NCBI GenBank assembly: GCA_001769505.1
Contig: MEOF01000070.1
Location: 1 to 46,264, forward strand
Direction: 5' to 3'
Origin: Bacteroidetes bacterium GWF2_33_38
Lineage (GTDB): Bacteria > Bacteroidota > Bacteroidia > Bacteroidales > GWF2-33-38
DNA length: 46,264 bases
Shown: positions 24,365-33,215 of the stretch, piece after piece
How positions within the stretch are numbered: the stretch's first letter is position 1
Layout of the letters: each line of letters begins with the position of its first letter
Made by a program: the position numbers and the translations under genes
Notes under the pieces: model-generated
Databases searched by the model: none
What the model saw: the letters and a program-made list of their open reading frames with translations, nothing else
What the model was told of the DNA's origin: nothing

Positions 24365-27133
24365 TTAGTTTACTTCGTAATTGTATAAAAAGTTGTTGTC
24401 GCTTCCAACGATTAAATTAAATTTACTTTTAGAATTATTTAATGAACCAATGCTAAATAAAGTCTTCCCTCTAAGAGGAAAACCTTCATACAAACTTCCG
24501 TCTTGATTGAATAAAAATATTTTGCTTTCAATTTCTGACGAAACCCCTATTTTGCGATCTTTGGTTCCAAAATTATAATATGCAGGTTTTAACGTAATTT
24601 GCTCATCAAATTCGTATGTAAACAAACTCTCTTTTTTAGAATTGAATACTTCCAATTTTTTATCATCTATAAAAATGTAGTCAGATTTTCCATCAGCATC
24701 AACATCTTGAAAATCAAAATAATGTTTTGAGCTATATGTTTCGATTTTAAACTTTTCGACTGTTCCGTCCATTTTAATTTTTATAATGTTTCCACTTGTG
24801 TCGGTTACCACTAGACGAGCCTCGTTTAGTTTGGTTGCATTTTCAATGGTAAACAAATTATTTTTTGAACGAGGGAAGGTACTCTTAGGTTTAATTCGAG
24901 TATTCCCTTTTCGGTCGAGCAAATACGTATTTAAGCTATCTGAAAACACGATATAATCTTTGTCTTCAACTCTAAAATGCTGAACTTCGTTTTTTACAAA
25001 GCTTTCTGTTTTATTGAATCCCCAGCCAGTAACTACATTTCCTTCGGTTGAATAAAGGGTAACTTTTTTATCGGCAGTAGCAATCACGAAACGATAATCG
25101 CGACTATCGTCGTAATCGAAAACGGCAATGCCATTGGTTGCGGGCGAAGAAAGGTTAACAGGATAGCGTTCAACATGATTTCCATTTCGGTCGATTAGAT
25201 AAATGCGATTTTTGGTATTGAACAGAATTTGTAGTTTTCCGTTTTTGAAATAATCAATTTGATAAATTTCGCTAATAATTTTTTCGTCCAATTTTTTCTG
25301 CCAAAGTTTTCCTCCGGTTTCGTTTATCAAATAAATGGTGTTGTTTATATCTTGAATAAAGATTTCTTTTTCATTTGTTTCGTGGTTTATCAATAATTTT
25401 GGCTTGAAAAGTATATTTGTATCTAAATGACATTCCCATGCAGTTCGAGGAGGGTCTTTGTAAACAGGATTGAATTTTATAACAAAGTTATTATAAATCA
25501 TGTTTTTACTTGCACTAAACTGATAGGCTATTGCTTGAAATTTCTGAAATGTATTTGTGTATTTTTCGATATTTTTCGCTAAATCTTTATCAATATAATG
25601 TGAGATAAGAGGCAACGAACGAGAAGTGCTCATGTAAAAGTAAAAGTTTGATTTTGATGATAAATACTCTGTAAATTTAGCATAGGCAAGATCATTCTGC
25701 ATGGTTTTTTGCAAAATATTAGCATGAATAAAATTCGAAATTGCTGCAACAGAATTACTAAAAACGATATAATTTTCGATAAAGGTGAAGTATTTTCCAT
25801 TTACTTTAGAAAACATCGAACCAAACAAATTTGCAGAAATATATTGTGTTGGTGATTCGTAAATTGGAAATTTTGTTTCTTGATCGATTTCACAAACATT
25901 GATATACGAAGCAAACTCTCGATTACTTTGAGATGCGTGGTCTTTAATCGCTTCAACCATTCGCTCCTCGGCCAATTTTTTACTTTTAGTTTGAATTAAT
26001 GCAAAAATATTTTGGTCGGGGTCTAAACTATTAATGTCGGTATATGCAAGTACAGCTTGATTTTCGATAAATTCAGAAAATACTTTTTCGAGATTAATGT
26101 GAAATTTGTCATTAAGTTTATTAAGTTGTTCTTTTTGCGAGCTAAGTTTTCCTTCTTTTTCAAGATATTTTTTGAAATTTTTATTGTAAGCGGCAAAATT
26201 ATCGAATCCAATGGCACAAAACAAAGATGTGTTTGAAGGTAATATTGATTCAAAATTAGAACTTTGTGGCGTTTCGGAGTTGAAAATATTTAAAAAATTG
26301 TTTGTCGAATCATTTGAATATGTAAAGCCATTCAATAAAAACACATCGTTTTTCATGGTTAAATCCAACTCCGACCAATTAGCAAAGTTGGTAAAACTGT
26401 TTATATACGATTTATAATTTTGACTCAAGAAAATAGAAGCGAATTTAGGAAAGGTTTTAAAGTTGATATAAATGTTTGCATCTACATTTTTGCCGGCAGT
26501 GTTTGATACTTTTACAAAGTTTCGATCGGTCAAAAAATTATCTTCTAAATTGATTTGTCGCAATCCATCCTCGACCAATATTGAGGTGTAGCTGAACATA
26601 AATACACCGTTAGAATGCGAGTACGAAAAACCGTTTCCTTTTGTAATTTTTACATCAATAATTTTTTCTTTATTGTATGTTCTTTCCGTAAATATTCCAT
26701 TGCTACCAACAATTTCTTTTATGGTTTTACTCACTTCAGCATATTCGGCATCATTTATCGAAATAAGAAAAAGAAAATCGAAAGTCGCTTTTCCAACAAT
26801 ATGGGTCGAAATAACCAAGGGGCTTTTGCCGAGAAACGAATTAATATTATCGTATTTTTTTCCAACAGAATCAAGATACAAAATATTATTATTCAGGTTT
26901 TTGACTGTTTCAATGGTTTGCAATTCATGCCAAATTTGATTCTCCGAAGCCAAGGCATCGAAAAAATTCAACGCATTGTTGCTTTGAAAAATTAGAACGG
27001 CATCAAGCGGAATAGCATTTAATGCTTGCGAATTAACGGTTTGCTTATCTTTGGCAAAATAATAGTATCCCAACAATATCAAACTAATTACAATTATACT
27101 TGAAACTGAAAAAAGTATAATTTTTTTTGTCAT
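24365..27133 (-). CDS. DUF3352-type protein with C-terminal beta-propeller
   Basis: A 922-residue protein. A single N-terminal membrane anchor (residues 5-25) is followed by a DUF3352-like region (about 35-560: ALNAIPLDAVLIFQSNN, then paired alpha/beta units). From about 600 there is a propeller of PQQ/FG-GAP-like blades (NTIYLINETGGKLWQKKL, RIYLIDRNGNHVERYPVNL, KVTLYSTEGNVVTGWGF, SLYEGFPLRG). It is probably anchored in the inner membrane and faces the periplasm. It is the first gene of the lipoprotein/DUF5723 operon, and a TAnnTTTG box lies 66-73 bases upstream. Function unknown. Confidence 0.75.
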   Translation of the reverse strand: MTKKIILFSVSSIIVISLILLGYYYFAKDKQTVNSQALNAIPLDAVLIFQSNNALNFFDALASENQIWHELQTIETVKNLNNNILYLDSVGKKYDNINSFLGKSPLVISTHIVGKATFDFLFLISINDAEYAEVSKTIKEIVGSNGIFTERTYNKEKIIDVKITKGNGFSYSHSNGVFMFSYTSILVEDGLRQINLEDNFLTDRNFVKVSNTAGKNVDANIYINFKTFPKFASIFLSQNYKSYINSFTNFANWSELDLTMKNDVFLLNGFTYSNDSTNNFLNIFNSETPQSSNFESILPSNTSLFCAIGFDNFAAYNKNFKKYLEKEGKLSSQKEQLNKLNDKFHINLEKVFSEFIENQAVLAYTDINSLDPDQNIFALIQTKSKKLAEERMVEAIKDHASQSNREFASYINVCEIDQETKFPIYESPTQYISANLFGSMFSKVNGKYFTFIENYIVFSNSVAAISNFIHANILQKTMQNDLAYAKFTEYLSSKSNFYFYMSTSRSLPLISHYIDKDLAKNIEKYTNTFQKFQAIAYQFSASKNMIYNNFVIKFNPVYKDPPRTAWECHLDTNILFKPKLLINHETNEKEIFIQDINNTIYLINETGGKLWQKKLDEKIISEIYQIDYFKNGKLQILFNTKNRIYLIDRNGNHVERYPVNLSSPATNGIAVFDYDDSRDYRFVIATADKKVTLYSTEGNVVTGWGFNKTESFVKNEVQHFRVEDKDYIVFSDSLNTYLLDRKGNTRIKPKSTFPRSKNNLFTIENATKLNEARLVVTDTSGNIIKIKMDGTVEKFKIETYSSKHYFDFQDVDADGKSDYIFIDDKKLEVFNSKKESLFTYEFDEQITLKPAYYNFGTKDRKIGVSSEIESKIFLFNQDGSLYEGFPLRGKTLFSIGSLNNSKSKFNLIVGSDNNFLYNYEVN

Positions 27134-27198
27134 ATGGCTTTATTTAAATTAGGTTAATCTCTTTTAAAACCAATTAAACTCTTTTAATTAATTTCTTT

Positions 27199-27206
27199 CA
27201 AAAGTA
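27199..27206 (-). promoter_or_regulatory. Probable -7 box upstream of the DUF3352 gene
   Basis: Minus strand TACTTTTG, the same box as in front of pheT, within an AT-rich region about 65 bases before the ATG. The -33 element is not obvious. Confidence 0.45.
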
Positions 27207-27380
27207 TAAATATATTTATTGATTGGAAAAACATATTGAGTATATTTTTGAAAAAAGAAAAATGCTTTAAAAAAAGAAATGTATGTCTTTTTTGCTGAAG
27301 TAAAATATTAATTATAACCCGATTGTTTTAATATTGAACGTATTTATTCTAAAAATTCAAAATTATTTTGTAACTTGCAC

Positions 27381-27425
27381 GCCCAACTTGCTGATTGTCA
27401 TAATACTTATAATCAACAAGTTGGC
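27381..27425 (+). promoter_or_regulatory. Imperfect hairpin upstream of ppiB
   Basis: Arms GCCCAACTTGCTGATT and AATCAACAAGTTGGC pair with one mismatch and a 14-base loop, followed by a T-rich stretch. It lies 60 bases before the ppiB ATG. It could be a terminator of an upstream or unannotated transcript, or a structure in the ppiB 5' leader. The rest of the 350-base gap 27134-27484 is AT-rich with no gene seen. Confidence 0.45.
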
Positions 27426-27484
27426 TTTTGTTTTATTGTTTTTTAAACAAAAAATAAGTAAATAACATTACAAAAAATAAACAC

Positions 27485-27919
27485 ATGAAAACAGCGGAAA
27501 TTATTACCGAAAAAGGAAGCATGAAAGTTGAATTTTACGAAAAGGATGCACCAGGAACAGTTGCAAATTTTGTTAAACTTTCGAAGCAAGGATTTTACGA
27601 TGGACTAAGCTTTCATCGAGTTATTCCGAACTTTGTAATTCAAGGCGGATGCCCAGATGGAACTGGAGCAGGAGGTCCTGGATATTCAATTAAATGCGAA
27701 CTTGACGGAGGAAATCAGTATCACGACCGAGGAGTTTTATCAATGGCTCATGCTGGCAGAAATACTGGTGGCTCACAGTTTTTTATTTGTCACAGTCGTG
27801 AAAACACAGCTCATTTAGACCGAAACCACACTTGTTTTGGAAAAGTTGTTGAGGGACTTGAAGTAATTGATAAAATAAAAGGCGGCGATGTAATCGAAAA
27901 AATTATCATCAACGAGTAG
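27485..27919 (+). CDS. ppiB: Cyclophilin-type peptidyl-prolyl isomerase
   Basis: A 144-residue single-domain cyclophilin without a signal peptide, so cytoplasmic. Active-site motifs are [13 protein letters not shown] (catalytic Arg), [16 protein letters not shown] and [15 protein letters not shown]. It catalyses cis-trans isomerisation of proline peptide bonds. It is a single-gene unit closed by a strong terminator at 27940-27975. The usual bacterial tryptophan for cyclosporin contact is replaced by His (AHLDRNH). Confidence 0.92.
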   Translation: MKTAEIITEKGSMKVEFYEKDAPGTVANFVKLSKQGFYDGLSFHRVIPNFVIQGGCPDGTGAGGPGYSIKCELDGGNQYHDRGVLSMAHAGRNTGGSQFFICHSRENTAHLDRNHTCFGKVVEGLEVIDKIKGGDVIEKIIINE

Positions 27920-27939
27920 AAAACAATATTAAAAAACAT

Positions 27940-27975
27940 AGCCGGAGTCGAGACATAATTGATTCCGGCTTTTTT
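27940..27975 (+). terminator. Rho-independent terminator of ppiB
   Basis: Stem AGCCGGAGTC / GATTCCGGCT with one mismatch and a 10-base loop, followed by six T. Confidence 0.85.
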
Positions 27976-28100
27976 GTATGCTCTGCTCCAAAAAAATATA
28001 GATGCCCTACATTTTTTAATCATAGAAAATTTCAATAAAAATCATATTTTTTGTTAGCAATCAAAAGGCAAGGATATAAATTTCATTGTTTATAATAGTG

Positions 28101-28128
28101 TTGTTTTTTAAAAATAACCGTATTTTTG
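28101..28128 (+). promoter_or_regulatory. Probable cysH promoter
   Basis: TTG at 28101-28103 and TATTTTTG at 28121-28128 (TAnnTTTG) with 17 bases between them fit the Bacteroidetes primary sigma consensus. It would place transcription start about 15 bases before the ATG at 28149 and rules out the earlier start at 28086. Confidence 0.6.
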
Positions 28129-28148
28129 CACAGAATCAAACTAAACTT

Positions 28149-28850
28149 ATGGAAAAATCTTTAATTAACGATTTAAACATAAAGCTAAAAGACTTTAGCC
28201 CCGAAGAACTTATAAAATACTTTGTAAGTAATTATAAAAAGGTTTCGTTGGCGTCGAGCATGGGAGTCGAAGACCAAGTCTTGACTCACATTATTGCTAC
28301 AAACAATATAAGTCTTGATATTTTCACACTCGATACTGGTCGAATTTTTCCCGAAACCTACGATTTAATTCAAAAAACCGAAAGCAAATATAAGCGTCGC
28401 ATAGAGGTTTATTTTCCAAACAACAATGAGGTTGAAAGAATGGTTAAAGCCAAAGGAATAAACTTGTTTTACGAAAGCATCGAAAATCGAAAACAATGTT
28501 GCAATATTCGAAAAATTAATCCCTTGAAAAGGGCTCTTTCTATATATGATGTTTGGATTTGCGGTTTACGAAAAGAGCAGTCGGTTACTCGCGAAAACTT
28601 AGCTTTAGTTGAGTGGGACGAGCTGAATGGTTTACTGAAAATAAATCCGCTGATTAATTGGACCGAAAAAGAAGTTTGGGATTATGTAAAAGTTAATAAA
28701 ATTCCATACAATAATTTGCACGACAAAAGTTTTCCAAGCATCGGTTGTCAACCATGTACAAGAGCTATTATGCCCGGAGAAGACCTTCGAGCAGGAAGAT
28801 GGTGGTGGGAAAACCCGGAAACAAAAGAATGTGGATTACATAAAAAATAA
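28149..28850 (+). CDS. cysH: Adenylyl-sulfate/PAPS reductase (CysH family)
   Basis: 233 residues from the ATG at 28149. It is an adenine-nucleotide alpha-hydrolase fold with SSMGVEDQVLTHI (PP-loop) and TLDTGRIFPETYDL. It has both Cys pairs of the iron-sulfur subgroup, KQCCNIRKINPLKRAL and GCQPCTRA, with ECGLH supplying the catalytic Cys near the C-terminus. The CC...CxxC pattern marks [4Fe-4S] enzymes, which normally reduce APS rather than PAPS. It works in assimilatory sulfate reduction. The other sulfate genes are not adjacent; the DUF4271 gene follows with no gap. Confidence 0.93.
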   Translation: MEKSLINDLNIKLKDFSPEELIKYFVSNYKKVSLASSMGVEDQVLTHIIATNNISLDIFTLDTGRIFPETYDLIQKTESKYKRRIEVYFPNNNEVERMVKAKGINLFYESIENRKQCCNIRKINPLKRALSIYDVWICGLRKEQSVTRENLALVEWDELNGLLKINPLINWTEKEVWDYVKVNKIPYNNLHDKSFPSIGCQPCTRAIMPGEDLRAGRWWWENPETKECGLHKK

Positions 28851-29990
28851 ATGCCGATAGACTTTTACATATTTCCTCAAGAGCCCGATAGTTTGCAAAA
28901 AGCCAATTTGCCAATCGAAGTTCCACAAATTCCAGTTGATGAAAATCTTTCTCAAATCGACACTCTCGAACCAATCATTAAATCTACAAACAATATAAAA
29001 GAGTCTGACTCGGCTGTCGTAAATCAAATTAAAAAAGACATCGTTCAAAAACGCGATTCGGAGATTAATGTAGCGATTACAGAACTAGAAGATAAAAACA
29101 TAATTATCAAGCCAAAAATCGAGAATATTCGTTATTCGTTTAATATCGACGAAATTCCTTACCTGCAAAAGGAAACAGATGCTGATTTGGCTGTAAAAAA
29201 GAATTTTTTGCTCAACTTACATGCGTCTGATGAAGCAGTAATTGAAACTATTGCCGATTCTCAACAAGTGAAAACAGAAATAAAATCGATTCTTCCTAAT
29301 AAACAAGAAACCATTGTCAGTATTCCTGAAAATACTCGGCTTGCATTTTCGCAAGACTGGATTATATTTGTAGTCATCGGTTCATTGGGCATAATTGCCT
29401 GGACTAGAATTTTTTACAATAAATATATCCAGCTAATATTCGATGCCGGCTTAAATTATCAGCAATCGTTTAAGCTTTTTCGTGAAAACAATTCGGTTTA
29501 CCAAAAAACCTCTTTTTTATTCAACATAAACTTTGTACTAACGATAAGTTTATTTTTATATTTAAGCCTACATTATTTTTCAATTTTCCCATCTTTTGAT
29601 AATCATTTGGGTTACTTTTTAATAATTTCCGTATTAGTGGCAGCATTTTATCTATTAAAATACGTCGTTTATAAAATTTTAGGTTTTATGCTGAAAGAAG
29701 AAAATGCAACAAATGAGTTCCTCCACAATTTATTTATTTACAATAAAATATTGGGAATTACATTATTACCTATTGTTTTCAGCATTCCTTATATCAACCC
29801 TATTGCTCACAAATGGCTGATAGCTTTGGGTGCAATAATGCTTGCTATATCTTTAACAATGAGCATTGTAAGGGGTTTTGTAATTGCGATTAAAATAAAT
29901 GTTTCTATTTTCTATTTGATTTTGTATCTTTGTGCACTTGAAATTTTGCCTATTTTGGTGTTGATAAAGTTTTTTCAAACAACCATATAA
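28851..29990 (+). CDS. DUF4271 membrane protein
   Basis: A 379-residue protein whose ATG directly abuts the cysH stop. Residues 1-160 are a polar, charged region without a signal peptide. The DUF4271 domain begins at about residue 165 with the first membrane helix (DWIIFVVIGSLGIIAWTRIFY), followed by about seven more helices to the C-terminus. DUF4271 genes are typically found beside hemD in Bacteroidetes, and that is the case here. The function is not established. Confidence 0.85.
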   Translation: MPIDFYIFPQEPDSLQKANLPIEVPQIPVDENLSQIDTLEPIIKSTNNIKESDSAVVNQIKKDIVQKRDSEINVAITELEDKNIIIKPKIENIRYSFNIDEIPYLQKETDADLAVKKNFLLNLHASDEAVIETIADSQQVKTEIKSILPNKQETIVSIPENTRLAFSQDWIIFVVIGSLGIIAWTRIFYNKYIQLIFDAGLNYQQSFKLFRENNSVYQKTSFLFNINFVLTISLFLYLSLHYFSIFPSFDNHLGYFLIISVLVAAFYLLKYVVYKILGFMLKEENATNEFLHNLFIYNKILGITLLPIVFSIPYINPIAHKWLIALGAIMLAISLTMSIVRGFVIAIKINVSIFYLILYLCALEILPILVLIKFFQTTI

Positions 29991-30034
29991 TTTTCGAGTT
30001 AAAACTTGATGTTTAATCTAAAATCTTTGAGACG

Positions 30035-30787
30035 TTGAAAATCAAATCCATTTTAGTTTCGCAACCAGCTCCAACGACAGAAAAGTCTCCTTATTTCGAT
30101 TTAGCTGAAAAATATAATTTAAAAATTGACTTCCGACAGTTTATTCAAATAGAGGGAGTTACAGCAAAAGAATTTAGGCAAGAGCGAATCAATATTTCGG
30201 AATATACAGCAATAATTTTCACAAGTCGCACGGCTATTGACCATTTTTTCAGACTTTGCACCGAAATGAAAGTTCAAGTTGCCGACACAACTCGTTATTT
30301 TTGCATCTCGGAAAGCATTGCTTTCTATCTTCAAAAATATATTGTTTACCGAAAAAGAAAGATTTTTTATGGCGAAAGTAAATTTGAAGAGCTAATCGAC
30401 CTTATTAAAAAATATTCTGACGAAAAATTTCTTGTTCCTCTTTCAGATATTCACAAGGAAGAAATCCCTGTGCTTTTAGACAAAATAAAAATTAATTACA
30501 CAAAAGCAATTATGTACAAAACGGTAAGTGCCGACTTGTCAGATATTGTTGATTTTAATTACGACATTCTTGTGTTTTTCAGTCCTTCGGGAATCAAATC
30601 TCTAAAACAGAATTTTCCGAAGTTTCAGCAAAATGAAGTTGCCATTGCAGCATTTGGACCAACTACGGCAAAAGCAGTTATTGAAGAAAGTTTACGCTTA
30701 GATATTCAAGCCCCAACACCAAGTGCAACATCAATGCCAGCAGCTCTCGAGCAGTTTATAAAAAACAATCTCAAAAATTGCAAATAA
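30035..30787 (+). CDS. hemD: Uroporphyrinogen-III synthase
   Basis: A 250-residue two-lobed HemD. First-lobe motif IIFTSRTAIDHFF; second-lobe motifs DILVFFSPSGIKSL, IAAFGPTTAKAV and PTPSATSMPAALEQFI, the usual conserved C-terminal signature. It cyclises hydroxymethylbilane to uroporphyrinogen III in haem/sirohaem synthesis. The start is a TTG at 30035-30037; the nearby ATG at 30009 is out of frame. A terminator follows at 30810-30834. Confidence 0.9.
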   Translation: MKIKSILVSQPAPTTEKSPYFDLAEKYNLKIDFRQFIQIEGVTAKEFRQERINISEYTAIIFTSRTAIDHFFRLCTEMKVQVADTTRYFCISESIAFYLQKYIVYRKRKIFYGESKFEELIDLIKKYSDEKFLVPLSDIHKEEIPVLLDKIKINYTKAIMYKTVSADLSDIVDFNYDILVFFSPSGIKSLKQNFPKFQQNEVAIAAFGPTTAKAVIEESLRLDIQAPTPSATSMPAALEQFIKNNLKNCK

Positions 30788-30809
30788 AATAAAAATATTA
30801 TCTAGGCTG

Positions 30810-30834
30810 AAGGGGGAATATTTCCCCTTTTTTT
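30810..30834 (+). terminator. Rho-independent terminator after hemD
   Basis: Stem AAGGGGGAA / TTCCCCTT with a 3-5 base loop and a run of T, 20 bases before the rnpA start. Confidence 0.8.
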
Positions 30835-30854
30835 GTAAACAAAAGTAAAAAATA

Positions 30855-31247
30855 TTGAAAAAATTCACATTCAATAAAATTGAACGAATCTGTCATAAAA
30901 AGGAGATTGAAACGCTTTTTTATCACAACAAAAGCTTTTTAAGTTATCCTTTAAAAGTACTATACAGATATTCTGATATACAAGATGATAAAAATATAAA
31001 AATATTAATATCTGTACCCAAACGAAACATAAAAAAAGCCGTCAATCGCAATTTATTGAAACGACGAATAAAAGAAGCATTTCGTCAACACAAATTTATA
31101 TTGAGCAACCACCTCGACTCAACTAATAAAAAAATGCAAATAGCATTTGTTTACATCGGTAAAGAAATAGTTGATTACGGCGTGATTGAAAATAAAATAA
31201 TATTAACTTTACAACGTTTAACCATTGATAATGAAAAAACTAATTAG
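30855..31247 (+). CDS. rnpA: Ribonuclease P protein component
   Basis: A 130-residue basic protein with the RnpA signature VPKRNIKKAVNRNLLKRRIKEAFR (conserved RNR-type helix) and the N-terminal start of the fold (ERICHKKEIETLF). It binds the RNase P RNA and helps cleave 5' leaders from pre-tRNA. The start is a TTG at 30855. Its last 17 bases overlap yidD, the usual neighbour, so translation is coupled. Confidence 0.92.
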   Translation: MKKFTFNKIERICHKKEIETLFYHNKSFLSYPLKVLYRYSDIQDDKNIKILISVPKRNIKKAVNRNLLKRRIKEAFRQHKFILSNHLDSTNKKMQIAFVYIGKEIVDYGVIENKIILTLQRLTIDNEKTN

Positions 31248-31452
31248 CTATATTTTAATTTTTTTCATAAAAATATATCAATTCGTTATTTCCCCATTGT
31301 TACATTCGTCATGTCGATATACACCATCATGTTCAGTATATTCGATCGAAGCGATTAAAAAACATGGTCCTTTTAAGGGCTCGTATTATTCGGCAAAACG
31401 AATCATTTCATGTAATCCTTGGGGCGGACACGGTTACGACCCTGTTCCATAG
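31231..31452 (+). CDS. yidD: Membrane protein insertion efficiency factor YidD
   Basis: A 73-residue protein from the ATG at 31231. The family signature is complete: YQFVISPLLHSSCRYTPSCS, then GHGYDPVP at the C-terminus, with three conserved cysteines (two here plus ISCNPWGGHG). An N-terminal amphipathic helix attaches it to the inner membrane, where it assists insertion of membrane proteins. It overlaps rnpA by 17 bases. Confidence 0.95.
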   Translation: MKKLISYILIFFIKIYQFVISPLLHSSCRYTPSCSVYSIEAIKKHGPFKGSYYSAKRIISCNPWGGHGYDPVP

Positions 31453-31474
31453 CTATTAATTTAAAATTTGAATC

Positions 31475-33136
31475 ATGGAAATCTTGAAAAAATTTAAACT
31501 TATTCTGATAAGCCTATTTATTGGAATAGTTGCATTGTCGTTTACAAAATCCGACGATGTAAATTTTGAAATATCTAAGAATTTAGACATCTATTTTACT
31601 CTTTTCAAAGAGCTGAATCTGTACTACGTTGACGAAAAAGCCCCGGGCGATTTAATTAAATCAAGTATCGACAAAATGCTTCAAACCCTCGATCCATACA
31701 CTGTTTACATTCCCGAATCGCAAATGGAAGATTATAAACTAATGACTACCGGACAATATGGAGGAATAGGAGCATTGATACGCAAAAGTGGCGAATATAT
31801 TGTAATTGCAGAACCCTATGAAACATTTCCAGCTTATAAAGCAGGACTTAAAGCTGGCGATATAATTATAGAAGTTGACGGAAACACTATTAAAGGAAAA
31901 TCGACCGAAGATATTAGCGAAGCACTGAAAGGTCAGCCAAATACAAGTTTAAAATTACTACTAAAGCGACCAGGATTAGAAAAAGAATTTGAAAAAGAAA
32001 TTATCCGAGAAGAAATAAAAATTAACAGCGTTCAATACTCAGGTGTAATTTCGGATGGGATAGGCTACATAAGATTCTCAAGTTTTACCGAAAATTCAAG
32101 CGAAGAAATTAAAAAAGCCTTTATATCGTTGAAAGAAAAACATAAAATCAACAGTATTGTTTTAGACTTGCGAGGAAATCCAGGAGGGCTTTTGATTGAG
32201 TCAGTAAATTTGGCAAATATATTTGTCAAAAAAGGAGAAGAAGTTGTTAGTACAAAAGGCAAAATTTCGGAGTGGAACAATACGTATAAAACTATGTTTG
32301 AAGCCACCGATGAAGAAATCCCTGTTGTTGTTCTCGTAAATAGAGGTTCTGCCTCTGCTTCAGAAATTGTAGCCGGAGCATTCCAAGATTTAGACCGAGC
32401 TGTAATTATTGGCGAGCGAACTTTTGGAAAAGGATTGGTACAAACAACCAGACCATTATCGTACAACTCAAAGTTAAAGGTAACCACAGCAAAATATTAT
32501 ATCCCAAGTGGTAGATGTATTCAGGCATTAGATTACACTCATAGAAACGAAGATGGAAGCGTAGGTAAAGTTCCCGATTCGTTAATTACCGAATTTGCCA
32601 CAAAAAACGGTCGTAAGGTTTACGATGGCGGAGGAGTTTTGCCCGACATTGAAGTTAAACCGATGTATTTAAGCCGTATTGCCGTTGAACTTGTTGCCGA
32701 AAATTATATTTTCGATTTTGCTACTATTTATGCAAATAAACATGAAAAAATTGATGCAGCTGCCACATTTTCAATTAACGATGCAGATTATCAAGATTTC
32801 ATAACTTATTTAAACGATAAACGTTTCGATTACAGCACACTAAGTGAGAAAAAGCTAAAAGAACTTATCGATATAACCGAAAAGGAAAAATATTACGAAA
32901 CCGCAAAAACCGAAATCGAATCGTTGCAGAAAAAAATAGCTCACGATAGTAAGAAAGACTTAGAAACATTCAAAGAAGAAATCGTTGAATTAATTAACGA
33001 AGAAATCATCAGCCGCTATTATTATCAAAAAGGAAGAATAGAATTTGCGTTAACCAAAGACCCAGAAGTTGAAAAAGCAATCGAAATTCTTCAAAATCAA
33101 GAGTTGTATAAAAATACTTTAATTGGGAAAAAATAA
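31475..33136 (+). CDS. S41-family C-terminal processing protease
   Basis: A 553-residue protease with an N-terminal membrane anchor/signal (residues 8-23). Next come a helical cap with LDPYTVYIPESQM, a PDZ domain (about 90-175, GGIGALIRKSG, AYKAGLKAGDIIIEVDG), and the catalytic domain (LDLRGNPGG). The Ser/Lys dyad lies in NRGSASASEIVAGAFQD and GERTFGKGLVQT. It cuts the C-termini of periplasmic proteins. A C-terminal helical extension of about 130 residues follows the catalytic domain, as in CtpA relatives of Bacteroidetes. Confidence 0.93.
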   Translation: MEILKKFKLILISLFIGIVALSFTKSDDVNFEISKNLDIYFTLFKELNLYYVDEKAPGDLIKSSIDKMLQTLDPYTVYIPESQMEDYKLMTTGQYGGIGALIRKSGEYIVIAEPYETFPAYKAGLKAGDIIIEVDGNTIKGKSTEDISEALKGQPNTSLKLLLKRPGLEKEFEKEIIREEIKINSVQYSGVISDGIGYIRFSSFTENSSEEIKKAFISLKEKHKINSIVLDLRGNPGGLLIESVNLANIFVKKGEEVVSTKGKISEWNNTYKTMFEATDEEIPVVVLVNRGSASASEIVAGAFQDLDRAVIIGERTFGKGLVQTTRPLSYNSKLKVTTAKYYIPSGRCIQALDYTHRNEDGSVGKVPDSLITEFATKNGRKVYDGGGVLPDIEVKPMYLSRIAVELVAENYIFDFATIYANKHEKIDAAATFSINDADYQDFITYLNDKRFDYSTLSEKKLKELIDITEKEKYYETAKTEIESLQKKIAHDSKKDLETFKEEIVELINEEIISRYYYQKGRIEFALTKDPEVEKAIEILQNQELYKNTLIGKK

Positions 33137-33215
33137 ACGATTGTTTGGAACAAGCCAACAAAGAGCACTACAAGCGGATTTATAATGAGCCAATAAACAA
33201 TATTTAGAAAAGAGG

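Noticed and set aside
28086-28148. N-terminal extension of CysH from 28086
   Set aside because: The extension overlaps the probable promoter at 28101-28128 and is not part of the family; the ATG at 28149 fits the homologous start.
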